A stretch of 64,000 nucleotides of DNA, taken from positions 18,024,021 to 18,088,020 of the forward strand of contig CM052362.1 of the NCBI GenBank assembly GCA_028551475.1. The letters are read 5' to 3'. Below the pieces are notes generated by a model, which saw only the letters and a list, made by a program, of their open reading frames with translations, was not told where the DNA came from and ran no database searches. Position numbers and translations under genes: made by a program. The first letter of the stretch is position 1, and the number at the start of each line of letters is the position of its first letter. Source of the stretch: Casuarina equisetifolia. Taxonomy: Eukaryota; Streptophyta; Magnoliopsida; Fagales; Casuarinaceae. Of the stretch, positions 32,825 through 49,100 are shown piece after piece.

Positions 32825-35800
32825 TCACAAAAAGAGATATTCAGACAAAAGGGCAACTCCTGCCACCCCAACAAGGCACAACAAGGAAAGAACATCTACC
32901 ATCCCAAAAGTTGAGTCTGAAAGAAAGTAAATTTTATGTGTGTTGCTGTCTCCTCTAAAGCCTCTGACTATCATTGCCTGCAAAATCCATAAATTTGATA
33001 AAATTTCAAAATCAGAAACTTTAGAAGAAATTTTTTTTTTTTAATAAAAGTCAGCACAACACTAAATTCCCTGATGCAGATTTAAAACATCCTCCAGTCA
33101 TAACTCGAAGGCTTGATAGGTCTCTTGATCTAATAGAATCCAGATAGGTGAATTTGCAATGTCTAATAGAATGCTTCAAAAACTCTAACATAGGCATTAG
33201 GGAATTTCCTAGTCTTCAGAACTTTAAAGCAGACCTTTTATTACGTGTATGCATGTACACAAATATAAGCAGTGCTCTATGAAGGATGCAAGCTTTACAT
33301 TTCAGGTCATGCTAAAAAGGATAATTTTGAGCTGAAACATAAACCTGTGATATCTGCTCCGCATGGCTGAAAATATTTTTGAAGATACAGCGAAAATACA
33401 TAAAGAAGACTGCAGAAAGAAAAAGGGTATTAAAAAAAAAAGCATCATATGGGATAGCATACTCAAGCAGAACACGATCATCTAAATTATGATTCAAAAG
33501 CTATGAACAACTGTTCCTCGAGGCAGTTTGTATAAAACGAATGAAGCCAAGCTTCACACATAAAGGCTAATAAGGCATTGTCATAACTGATACACAATCT
33601 ACTCAATAATGACCAAATTGAGGGTTATGATCTGTAGGAAACATTCAACTAAGAACAATGTCTGGCTGCATTGCACGCACATACAATGCTCAACAATGAG
33701 AAGAGCCTGCAAATAATGTGGAGAAAATAGCAAGAAAAAGGAATATCAATGAGCTGCAGTTCACTTGTATCAACTCTAGTGGGTGACATGTAACTAAGTT
33801 TGAAGGTTAAACCTTCAAGCCAACCAATTTTAAGTGGGTGTGGCAGCCGCAAAATCTAAATCGCTTCAAGTGTGTAAGGAAAAGGAGACAGAAAAAGCTT
33901 TAACCTTTAAGAATTCAACCTGCTGCCTCACCCCCGAGCATGAAACAGACATAAGTCGCCACTTAGAGAGACCTTATTACTTGTTTTAGAGAAAGCAGGC
34001 ATAAAACAAAAAGACCAGGGTTAATCGTTTGAACAACTTGATGAGAGACCATTCCCAGTGCACAACATTTCAGAAAAATCTATAACCATCAATTCGACAA
34101 GAAGCTTTACCCAAATGAGAATTACTACCAAAAGAAGAAAAAGAAAACCACAGAATAATCATCTAGAGGAGGATTCAAGAACATATGCCCATGTGAACAT
34201 CACAAAACAATAAAGTGGCCTTAACCATTACATAACAATTCTAGACTTGAACTAAATGCTTACTATCAATTGTCTCCATCGTTGTCAGCTGTTTCCAATT
34301 TATCCTACGAGAAACCATCCCCAGTGCAACATTCCGGACCTGGCAAGACATTATGTGGATATTCCAAGAGCACAAACATCATTATGAACGGGTTTCTAAC
34401 AAAAAATTCAAAGCAGTACATCATCTCAGCACAAGAGTTATCAGACATTTCTTCTCTTACCTCATCAAACACTAGGCTGATGAACCTTAACGAAAGCATA
34501 AGAGTGAGAATAATTTCAGACACTGGGACACCAATATTTGTCAAAGGAAGCATAAACCAGCGCAAGGCATGTGCAAGTTGTTCAGGGGTTGTTGTTGTCA
34601 GGCAAAGGCTTGCACTTTGGAAGACCTTTTGAAAAAAAAGAAATAAAAAACAGATATTATGTTCTTTGAAGCAGCCATTATCAGTATAGCATAAATCAAT
34701 TAAATAAGTCCTCATATTAATTGCATGACTATTATAGACTCATTGTCTTTCTCTTTCTCATTCCAGGGCTTCTTGAATAAAAGTGAGGATCCAAAACAAA
34801 ACACATTATGATTATCCAGGACAACAAAACATGTCCTAATTGAATGAAACACAAAAGTGTAGTTAGATAGGGAAACAGAGAAGATCGGAGCCAAAGAAAG
34901 TTATAAAATGAACTCACAGTGAAGGTTAAACAAGCAGCAGTACTTGCCACTGACAGGCCCTTCCTTGTAAATTGCAATGGTCCCAGCTTCATAATTACAT
35001 ATGAGTAACCTCTCAGAGATGCAGGAAGTTTAGGCAACCCCATCATTGCTGGTGGTGGAGTTCTCAACTGGACAAGAGGTGGCACACCATCTGAACCCAG
35101 CCCCAACATAATAAATAAAATACCAGAAAGCAATGACACTCTTCCCAGTTGGTCCTACAAGAGTTACTGAAGAATTAGTAGATAATCTTCCCCCATCAGT
35201 AAAAAGGTTAGTGACTCAACACAGAGACTCTAGTACAGGCACTGTGCACTTCTACAAGAAAGAAGGGTAAATTTAAGTTTAAACTACAAGAGCAATAACT
35301 TGGTGATATTTACAATTAAGCCAATTAATTACAGATTATACGAATTTGGTCATGGGACATAAAACAAGGATACCAATTACATAAGAGCATGAACAACAAT
35401 TATAATATGGAACCTTAAGGAACAGGATTTTTTCGAGGTGAGGCTGAGCAATGACAATTAGATGGAGGCTGCAATTAACAAGGTCTTAATTCTTAAAGAA
35501 ATGCATCTTCCATGTCACCATATGTAAAAGAACCTGAATTGATTGGCTCAAGTCTCAAAACCTCAAACAAACTTCCCAATTCCATCCATTGCAGACCCAA
35601 CTTATCCAAAACAGACAACATGAATTAGGCTTATCATAACACGTGACTGCAGCACAGAAGTTAGATATGCACTCCTAGAAGCTGAACCTGCTTTCTTTAT
35701 TCCAAAAGTCCCAACTCTTTTTGTTAACGATTTCAAATAAACCAACTGCTTGAACTATTTCACAAGGAGACTGAAAAGTTGACCAATGCACACCAACTCT

Positions 35801-37183
35801 TCAGACTTTAATAATGCAGAATGCAATATAGTTAATGACTTCAAATGATCAAATTTCTTAACCAGGGAGTGTTTAAGAATATCAAAAAGTTAATTCAATT
35901 ACAGTCACATCCTCACACTTGATAAGTCAAAGACAGGGACTTACCATCCAAATATCCCTTGGGAGAGTCCATATAGATAGAAAAGTCAAGTACATCACTA
36001 GTCCAAAACGCATTATTATATTGGATCTTGCTGGTAGAACAACTAAAGCCAGAAGCCATACCTGTAAAACCAAAACAACTTGACATAATAAACAAAATGA
36101 AAACTCAAAAATATAAAAAGCAAAGGAGAACACAGACAACCATATTGTTCACTTTCACTTCACCGGCTTATCATGCAAAATTACCAACATTGGCATGTCC
36201 CACCAGTAAACTTTTTGGGGGGCGAAAGACAATAATTTTCCTGAGTTCAAGATGGATAAGATAGATAAGATAGACGTAACCATAACCAGCGAATTCATCG
36301 ACCAAATCTCCGTCTTCTCTACAGTTCGAATCCTATCATGACGTAGATTGATTTGTGATTTTAAGTTGACAAATAAGTGGCTTGCGAAGTGTTTTTGTTC
36401 TCGACTTACTATTTCATTTCTTTACCAAAGACTTAATATCCACAAAATCTCAAAGATTTTGCCTTTAGGATGATGCGGCTGTTATCCTACCTTATCCATC
36501 TTAACTACCCAAAATTTAATAATCAGATCGTGTAGCCCAATAAATGCTCCTTAACCCTCTCATTCCTCGCTTAGGGGGGAAAGGAAAAGGGGGAAATAAA
36601 ATGAAAACGAATTTACATGGCCACGCAATCAAACTCCTCCGTAACACATACTAAAATAAATAAATAAGTCTCAAAACTAAGACATTACCAATTCTATAAT
36701 GGGTTCCATGATACTCAAAACTAAACAAAACCTTTGAATTGAGTAACTCGATCAACCGAAATTCACTATAGTACATCTCGAACAAACAAAGAGTACAAAA
36801 TCACAAAGTACCGAGAAAATTGAACGCACCAATTTCACTCTGGCGTCCACGGAATGAAGAAAAGTGTTGGGCGACGATACGAACTGGTAAATGGGACTGG
36901 CGGTGGCGCCGGAAATCAGTCTCAGAACTTTGTCTGCGGCGAGAGCTCCGGTGGGCAACCACGTCACCCATTTCCTGGTTTCGCTATTATCAGTCGCAGA
37001 AGCTCTACTACGGAAGCTTATCTTCCTCGCTGGCTGAAGGTTTTTGATCGGATAAAGGAGGGGTCTAGCGTTCGCGAGTGTGTAACAGGATAAGGAAGTG
37101 AGATATGGGGGAATCGAGGTTCTGCGAGAGGTAGGGTTTGGAGGAAATGCGACCGTTGGGAAGGGACGGTACGTGCAGCTCAT
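32825..37183 (-). CDS. ABCI12: ABCI12: plastid ECF-type ABC transporter T component (CbiQ/EcfT-like)
   Basis: Membrane T component of an ECF-type transporter; in plants ABCI12 works with ATPase subunits ABCI10/ABCI11 in the chloroplast envelope. Seven exons: 37183-36830, 36061-35945, 35154-34918, 34625-34461, 34339-34264, 33409-33345 and 32977-32825, all GT-AG, 388 residues (Arabidopsis about 390). The first ~65 residues are Ser/Pro/Arg-rich with no early acidic residues, a typical transit peptide. The membrane core begins at DARVKLVWLLALVVLPAR, with DQLGRVSLLSGILF, GPLQFTRKGLSVASTAACLT and TTTPEQLAHALRWF following. The coupling region is FDEVRNVALGMVSRRINW, and the EcfT Arg signature is AMIVRGFRG. 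It ends in a hydrophobic helix. The open frame extends upstream of 37183 but lacks an ATG there. The transported substrate is not settled. Confidence 0.94.
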
Positions 37184-38314
37184 TGGGGAGAGTTTAACTG
37201 GAAACAAAAAAGAAAGCGGAGGGGTTTCTGTACAGTTGGAGTCTGGAGCGTAATCAGTGGACACCCAAGTTGGGCGGGAATAACAGCTCCTCCTTGATCA
37301 TGATTTCGCTGCATGATACTGCAATTTCGTTGCTTTCTTCTTTTTCTTTTACAAGGATCGGTATTCGTATTTGCTTCTGGCTCCAATAATGTTCGTCTCG
37401 CACGCACAAAATAAGTGACCAAACAACATCGGATCATGCTCTTAGTTTCTTCAATGGATGCAATTCTTCTTATTATTTTGACGATGAAGAAAAGGAAATC
37501 CTTTTTTATTGATCAATAATGAAAAAACACAATAAGATTTGTGTCAATTTCATTTCAAAAGTTAATTCAATAAAATGAGTAGTCATTAACTCAATAAGAA
37601 GTCTATAATAAATTAATCTTTTTTTTTAATACCCATAAACATAGAGAATGGAATAATGGAATTAAACCCCTGATTAGATGAATTCATTGGTTAGGAGATT
37701 AGCTTACCACAAAGTCAAGAATTCCCTCTATACTATATTAAAGAGTAATAGTTACAAAGACACTCAAGTAGCAATTTGGCTCAATACCACTTATTACATG
37801 TTTAGGTTTTATTCCAAGAAATTTACTTATAATGATTAGGAAGTAATTTGTAACTTATGTATGTCTACAAATAAGAATTGGTAGTCGCTCCTTAAGCTAG
37901 TGAATAAGGTAGATTGATTTTGCAATTTCAAACTGGAAAGGGATTTGTTTGCTTATGTTATGGGTAAAATCAACAAGAGCAAGGAACGTAGAAAGCAACG
38001 TGAAGATAGAATTATATGCTGCTTTGCTTCGTTGTGCCAACTCTCCTTTTGCTTTCCATAGGGATTGTAGGCCTGAGTACAATACTTAAGCCTTCTTTTA
38101 TTCAAACTTATTGATTTATTTGTGAGGATGGAATAAAATCACACTTTTTTATATGGTCCAAATAAGATGAAAACAAAGGACTTCCAACCAGCACTCGAAA
38201 TTCTTGCCTTAAAACGAATGAAAAACAATAAAAAAAAAAAAAAAAAAAAACCAAAGCAGTCACTATATTGGTGATCCCGAGTCAGGGACATGCACTTCTC
38301 TGGAACATGGGAGC
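37184..38314. other. Intergenic between ABCI12 and PM19-like gene
   Basis: ABCI12 promoter side up to about 37450, then AT-rich sequence with a decayed SINE (37616-37726) and a pure A run at 38229-38250 that abuts the PM19-like 3' flank. No gene seen. Confidence 0.45.
37602..37740 (-). mobile_element. Second, diverged copy of the tRNA-derived SINE
   Basis: On the minus strand 37726-37616 aligns end to end with the SINE at 21889-22006. It has a GGAATTCTTGACTTTGTGGT head, CATCTAATCAGGGGTTTAAT around the B box, CTATGTTTATGGGTAT before the tail, and an A tail (poly-T on plus, 37619-37627). The flanks TCTATAATAAATTA (37602-37615) and TCTATACTATATTA (37727-37740) look like a decayed target duplication. 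Confidence 0.65.
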
Positions 38315-39090
38315 TCAAACCCGTCCAAGAATGCCGTGTTGTCGTGAAATGGAATCTTCAGCCGCGGTTTGGAGAGCACCGGTGCTAAACATTTGCGTCG
38401 CACTCACAATAATGGTGATGATTTCTAGACCCCTCTGTATAATGATCCAACGATGTTAAAAATGTCCTCAGATTATAATCCTTCTTGTTTTTTCAGATTA
38501 TTTGGAAGAAAAATAAAAAAGAAGTAAGAGCTTACCAAGTTGGAATCTGTCCAGCCCAGTTCAATCTCTTTGCATGCGAATCTGCCGCGTTGAATTCAGT
38601 ATCAGAAACTAAGAGAATGTCAGGAAAAGGGACACGGAAAATAGCAGAGTAACACATACCCCAGGGCTAGGAGAGTGAGTGACCAAGTTACGATAGAAGA
38701 CGCAGCCGCGCTGTGTATGTTGGCTGGATCGGGGAGACGAACATTTTGGAGTCCAAGAAGTGAGGTGCCTACGCCCACAACTCCAGCAATGAGCGAGAAG
38801 ATGACAAAGAAACCAGTCGCCATGTTCCCTATTGGGAAGTAAATCGGAAATATGTGAGCAGGAGTCTGCAACACAGATGCTGCAATGCACATAAACCACC
38901 ATGAGTTTTACAACAACTATGATTTGATTTTCCAAGACTCTGATGTCAAACAAGCAAAACTACCTGCCTCGCGAGCCCTCTGAATACCATGATTCACCGC
39001 CCATGCAGCAACCACAGTTACAATCAAATATAAAATTAAATTGATGATTAGGATGAGGAAGACTGCTGATCTGGTTCCTTGAGAAGCCAT
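38315..39090 (-). CDS. PM19L: PM19 / AWPM-19-like plasma-membrane protein
   Basis: Four-helix plasma-membrane protein of the AWPM-19 family, associated in other plants with ABA response, seed maturation and dehydration tolerance. Exons 39090-38964, 38879-38660, 38581-38536 and 38434-38315, GT-AG, 170 residues. It starts MASQGTRSAVFLILIINLIL (helix 1), then AAWAVNHGIQRAREAASVLQ, the conserved core TPAHIFPIYFPIGNMATGFF (helix 2), GVVGVGTSLLGLQNVRLPDP, SIVTWSLTLLALGFACKEIE (helix 3), LGWTDSNLRGLEIITIIVSA (helix 4) and a short hydrophilic tail. A TATA-like CATATATAG on the minus strand (39184-39175) lies about 90 bases upstream of the ATG. Function beyond the family description is inferred. Confidence 0.93.
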
Positions 39091-39950
39091 GATCTTTTGA
39101 AGTTCAAAAGTGGAACAGGAAACACTTAAACTTGATCACCCTTCTTGAGCAGAGGAGACGTTTGTCCAGCCATCTATATATGGTTTTTCTAGCGTTCCTT
39201 GCTTTTCATTATTAAAATTCTGTGTCTTAATTCACATCCACGGCTTAAATTCCTTGCCACCGTCGGGCTTGCCTCATGGACAGGAAAAGAATCCCCCACA
39301 ATTTGCTGGTTCCAAAACTGAGATATTCTATGGAGTTCGAAAGTCGGCATATTTAGCTGGAATGTCTTTCCCTTGCCAGGCAAACAAAAGAAAAAGGTAT
39401 AGATCTCCTCTATTCCTTTCTTGAGTGATGTTCACTCTATTCAAATTGAGTCCTTTTTTGTGGGTTCACTCCAGGCCCACCAGTGATGGCTAGAACAAAT
39501 CATGCCCGACGCCCAAATTGGCTGCCATCAGAACTGACAGCAAGGATGAACATTCGGGCACTGCCAGATCTGCTTTTGCACCCCATTGGACGAGTACACA
39601 CAAACTCAGATGCTTCTTTTTTGATGTTAAACAGAGGAGGAAAGGCCAGAGGTTCCAAAATATCAATGGTGAGAAACTAGAGTTAAAAGGGCCTTAAATT
39701 TTTATTATTGGAGAACAGAGATACTGAAGGTGCAACCATCCCAACTACTAAACACAGAGTCGTCTAATAAGTTTATGATGCAATTATAGGAGAAACTATT
39801 CTACAAGCTTTGGCATGTGTACTTGGACACCCCACATTTACAACAGATTTGCTCTGATAAGTCTGGAAGAGAAATCTTCCCTGCATGTCGGCTAGTTTAT
39901 TCCACTGATTTCCTTCTGAATGCTTTCGCGCGATGTTTAATCAATCGAGC
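39091..39950. other. Intergenic: PM19-like promoter and GS2 3' flank
   Basis: The minus-strand TATA-like element at 39184-39175 serves PM19L. I found no ACGTG-type ABA element in the first ~400 bases. The part from about 39700 is presumably GS2 3' UTR. No coding signal. Confidence 0.4.
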
Positions 39951-43910
<3,960 letters not shown>

Positions 43911-45290
43911 CTTAACCTGATCCCTACTGCAAGTAAAAAAGCTTTGAATTTAGACTGAAAAGTTCAATACATGGAAAAATCCAATAACCGAAGCAGCTCA
44001 GAAGGAAACTCTTTCCACTACAATGGCAACCATTACTAAACGATCTGTAAGATGGTAGTTTGTCTCGTTTAATTTTTCTTTTTTACATTCTCGTCAGAGA
44101 TTAGTAAATGATGAGCGGACATATTCCACTGTCCATCAGAACAATAGCGTACGGATAAGTACGATGTGGATATGGAACTCATTAAATTTCAGGTAGTAGC
44201 CCATTGGACTGGATTCTGTTATCATTGTGGGAACGATTATGGAATATTTCTTAAGTATCTAACAAACTCAGACAAATGAATAGCAAGCAACTACAAGATT
44301 ATGGAATGTTTCCATTTAACCGATCAGATTTTTGTCATAGATCATCACTTATGCTGAATGAATAGCAAGCAACTACAAGATTTCAGCTCCCCCACAAATA
44401 TCACAGATTGATTATGATGCATAGGAAACGAAAAGAAGTCAAACTTGATGTTTGTCAAGGACAAAATGAAGGAAAAACATTAAGCAGCAAATGTGAAGAC
44501 GTTGACTTTCTAGCTAATTATCATTCGTAGATTTATTTATTCTTCTTTTGTTCTTCTGGCCACAAAGGCTACTTGTTCATCTGCATACATCCAGCAAAGC
44601 TCCTGTGGACCATATATAGGCAGGAACCATTTATGTGAAAATAAAGATGAAAACTTTACTTTTTCCTAAAGTAAGCCGCCGCTAAATTGTAGAGAAGATC
44701 CCTTATTCTTTTCGGTTTCGGTGAGTTTTTGGGGTCCGGACTCCAGGTGAATTACCGTAGAAGAAATAAGAGACACCGGCAAGCCTCAGAAACTTCAGAA
44801 AGAGTAAAATTAATTGTGATTAGAGTCCCACCAGCAGGCACTTGGCACTTGTGGGATAATGTGTATGGGTCTTCTTCCTCTTATGCGCTTGACTTAAAGA
44901 TCTCTCTCGAACAAATGATGTTAGAATTTGGGATAATGAATAGATAATGAAAGCGAGGAGAGTGTATGTTTGCATCAAATGGGTTTGTCTCAAGTTTGAG
45001 TGAAGAGTTTGCCAGGTTCCTTCTACTGTATGAGCAAACGTGTCAGAAAGCGTCAACTTTAGTGGCTGTCTGACCAACCCAGAAGCCCATTGCTGTTCTG
45101 AACCTTAAATTTTCGCGTGAATAGAGCAATGTGATTAAGGATAAGCTAAGAGGCTAGGACAAAGATCGTACCTCGTGAATGCCGGGTAGCTGATTGGCTT
45201 CGCAGCAATTGCCTTGCACAGGAAGAGGATGAGAGAGAGGGACTGGGAGAGAGGACCCAAGTGGGTGTTTGGCTTGGGAGCCTTATAAAA
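43911..45290 (-). promoter_or_regulatory. GS2 core promoter, leader exon and 5' UTR intron
   Basis: On the minus strand a TATA box (TTTTATAAGG, 45290-45281) is followed by a CT-rich leader (about 45255-45172). The leader ends at a donor CACGAG/GTACG; the acceptor TTTACTTGCAG at 43927 leaves 16 leader bases (43926-43911) before the ATG. This implies a 5' UTR intron of about 1.24 kb. The intron contains a 24-base direct repeat starting TGAATAGCAAGCAACTACAA (44277-44300 and 44359-44382). TSS and intron are inferred. Confidence 0.65.
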
Positions 45291-45480
45291 TGGTCGACAG
45301 GCAGAAGCTTTTGTTGGCTTTTCGTAACTAGATAGGGATGCTGTATGAGTGGAGGAAAACAATTCTTGGCCTTTTCAGACGCACCAAGAGAGGTTAGGAT
45401 TTTAATAGCATTTTTCAGATAAGGCTCCAGGGGATCCTCTTTCTCCACAGCCCATGATTGGTGCTGCAATTTGTAGTTTA

Positions 45481-46166
45481 TGATGGGAAAAATGATGTAT
45501 AACGTTTTCCATTTTGATTGAACCTGTGAAAAAAATACTAAAACACCAACGATGTATTTGAATCACAAGTAGAATAAGCAAATATCACACTTAACACAAA
45601 AGAATTTTTATGTGGAAAAACCCCTCCAATGTGAAGGATAAAAAATCACGGGACCGATCACGGAGTCCACCCAAATCCCCACTATATAAATCATTAGGTT
45701 ACAACCCAATCAAGTCCTTAACAATAGCAACAGGACTAAGATTTATTGATTCAACAATAATAGAATCACCAATAAATAGTGAATAACAAGTTGTAAACAA
45801 TAACTTAACCAAGAAAAGTTGGAGAAAAATCATCCAGATTTTTGACAAAGATCTGTTGACTTTAAGAGCTCCAAACGACGATCCAACCGTTCACAATGAA
45901 GAACCCAATCCCGAACTTGCTGACAAAAAATCAGCTCAATCGGACCACGAATCAACCTTGATCAGTCGTTTGATCAACTACTGTACAAGGCTTCTAATTC
46001 CTGGGAAATTTTACTTTTTTCTTTTCTCTCTCTTTTCTTTTTGACGGCCACTCACCTCTTCTCCTAAAGAAAAAACCTTATATTTTTTTCTTTTAAACCT
46101 TAGGGCCACATTACCCTAATTGGACCCAATAATAAGTCCTCGAATATAGGCTGAACCAACCCAACA
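45481..46166 (-). repeat. 3' LTR of the copia element
   Basis: 686 bases, TG...CA ends, preceded on the minus strand by a polypurine tract (46179-46167). Contains a TATA-like TTTATATAG on the minus strand near 45690-45682. Confidence 0.95.
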
Positions 46167-49100
46167 ATTCTCCCCCTCCAGCCTAAATGAGGGAAATTCC
46201 ATATGTCCATTTCTCAAGCACAATCCAAACCGGTCTCATGCCGACAAAACTCAAACTTTTCTCACCATAAAGCCTTTGTCATCATATCAAAACCATTATT
46301 CTCAGTATGTACCTTTTCAAGTGCAACCTCTTTGGTTTCCATAATATCTCGTATCCAATGATACCTTACATCAATATGCTTTGACCTTTGATGAAAAGTA
46401 GAGTTTTTAGCAAGCCGTATAGCACTTTGACTATCACAAAATAACACATACTTTTCTTGCACAAAACCAAGTTCTTTTATGAATTCCTTCATCCAAAGTA
46501 ATTCTTTACATGCTTCCGTTGCTGCAATAAATTATGCTTCTGTTGTAGATAGAGCAATACATTTTTGTAATCTTGATTGCCATGCCACAACTTCCCCTGA
46601 AAACTTAATCAAGTAGCTTGAAATAGATCTTCTATTATCAATATCCTCTGCCATATCAGAATCTGTATATCTCACAAGAATAGGCTTATCACTCCCAAAT
46701 AAAAGTTTCAAACTAGAAATGCCTCGAAGATACCTTAGAATCCACTTCATTGCATTACAATGTTCTTTTCTAGGATTAGAAGTAAATCTGCTAACTACTC
46801 CAACTGCATGAGCTATATCTAGCCTTGTACAAATCATGCATACATTAAACAACCAATAGCCGAAGCATAAGGAACTCTTTCCATATCTTTTCTGTCTTCC
46901 TCATCTATAGGACATTGTTTCTTACTAAGCTTAAAGTGTGTAGCAAAAGGCGTGCTCACCATTTTAGCTTTATCCATACAAAACCTTTGAATCAATTTCT
47001 TGATGTACTCCTCTTGAGACAACCATAACTTCTTGGCTTTTCTATCACGACTAACTCTTATACCAAGAATTTGTTTCACTGAGCCTAAGTCTTTCATTGA
47101 GAATAACTTATTTAACTCCTGCTTCAACTTTTCAATTCTTGCAGTATTTTTATCAACTATAAGCATATCATCTACATAAAGCAGTAGAATGATAAAGTCA
47201 TCATCTAAGAACTTTTGCACAAACACACAATGATCAGAATTTGTCTTCTTGTAGGCTTGCTCCCCCATAAAAGACTCAAATTTTCAATACCATTGTCTCG
47301 GTGCCTGTTTTAAGCCATATAAACTTTTCTTTAGCTTGCAAGCATAGTTCTCTTTACCTTTTTCTTCAAAACCCTCTGGTTGCTCCATATAAATTTCTTT
47401 ACTTAGGTCACCATGAAGAAAAGCAGTCTTTACATCCATTTGTTAAATTTCAAGATTAAGATTGGCAGCCAATCCCAAAACCACTCGAATTTAGGATATT
47501 TTCACAACAAGTGAGAAAATCTCATCATAATCAATTCTCTTTTTCTGACTGAAACCTTTAACAATTAGTCTGGCTTTGTATCGAGGTTGTGAAGAATTTT
47601 CATCATGCTTCAATCTATAAATCCAATGATTTTTCAAAGCTTTCTTGCCCTTAGGCAATGTCACTAACTCAAATGTTTAATTATCATGCAAAGATTTCAA
47701 CTCATCTTGCATTGCATCAACCCATTTTTTCTTATCCACATCCTTTGCTACTTCTTCAAAGCTCTCAGGCTCACCTACATCAGTCAACAATACATACTCC
47801 TCAATAGAGTATCTAGATGATGGATGACGATCTCTAGTAGACCTCCTCAATGGTAAAACTGAAGATAGATTTTGCTGAACATCAACAACATTATTTGTCT
47901 GAGTATTACTATTATCTGCACCCTGTTGGTCATTCTGAACCTAATCCTGAACATCATGCTAAATATCACTTTTAACTTGTTCTAGCAACTGTCGCTGTAA
48001 ATCATTTGAAGGAATTTGATCAATATCAATATCAATCTTAGAGCCTTGTGACATATTCTTCTCACTTTAGCCAATATCTGTCATATTTTGATTTTCAAAA
48101 AATACAATATCACAACTCCTCACAATTTTCTTCACAGCTAAATCATAACACCTGTAACCAAATTCATCATAACTATAACTAAGAAATATACATTCTCGTG
48201 TCTTGACATCTAACTTAGACTTCTCATCCTTTGGAATATGAACAAATGCTTTGCAACCAAATACTCTTAGATAGTTATAGGAAACATCCTTGTCAAACCA
48301 AACTCTATCTGGCACATCACCATCTAAAGCAACAGTTGGAGATAGATTGATGACATAAGCTGCTGTAAGTAATGCCTCACCCCAAAATGTCTTTGGCAAG
48401 TTAGCATTTGAAATCATGCATCTAACTCTCTCAACCAATGTCCTATTCATTCTTTCCGCTATACCATTCAACTGAGGTGTTTTTAGAGGTGTTTTTAGAG
48501 GTGTCTTTTGATGTCGAATACCATGTTGCCTACAATATTCATCAAATGGTCAAATGTACTCACCACTATTGTCTGATCAAATACATTTCAACTTCTTTCC
48601 AGTTTGCCACTCTACTGAAACTTGAAACTGCTTGAACACATCTAGCACTTGATCTTTTGACATCAAAACATAAACCCAAACCTTTCTTGAGTAGTCATCA
48701 ATAAAGGTTACAAAGTAGGATGCTCTACCAAGCGTCCTTGGGTTAACTGGGCCACAAACATCTGAGTGTACTAACTCTAAGAAATTTGATTTTCTTGAAG
48801 GAGGGTGGCTATAGAATGAAACTCTTTTCTGTTTTCCAGCTAAACAATGTGCACACTTCTTAAGTTTTGCACTATTAATCCCAGATAACAAGTTCTTCTT
48901 TGCCAACACATTCATGCCCTTCTCACTCATGTGACTTAACCTTTTGTGCCATAAAGCACTTGTATTCCCATCTTCCACTACATTACAAATGTTCTTGAAA
49001 ATCTTGGCCTGAAATAAATACAAAGAAAACTCTTTCTTGCCTCTAGCCATAACTAATGAACCCTTTGTAAGTTTCCATTGCCCATTATTGAAGATATTGC

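Noticed and set aside
34270-34632. 120-residue plus-strand frame
   Set aside because: Antisense shadow of two ABCI12 exons (34625-34461 and 34339-34264).
37184-37264. 27-residue upstream extension of ABCI12
   Set aside because: The frame is open but begins with GTG and has no ATG; the ATG at 37183 gives the expected length and a good transit peptide.
45135-45469. 107-residue minus-strand frame upstream of GS2
   Set aside because: It overlaps the GS2 TATA box and leader, has no recognisable domain and is not joined to any exon.
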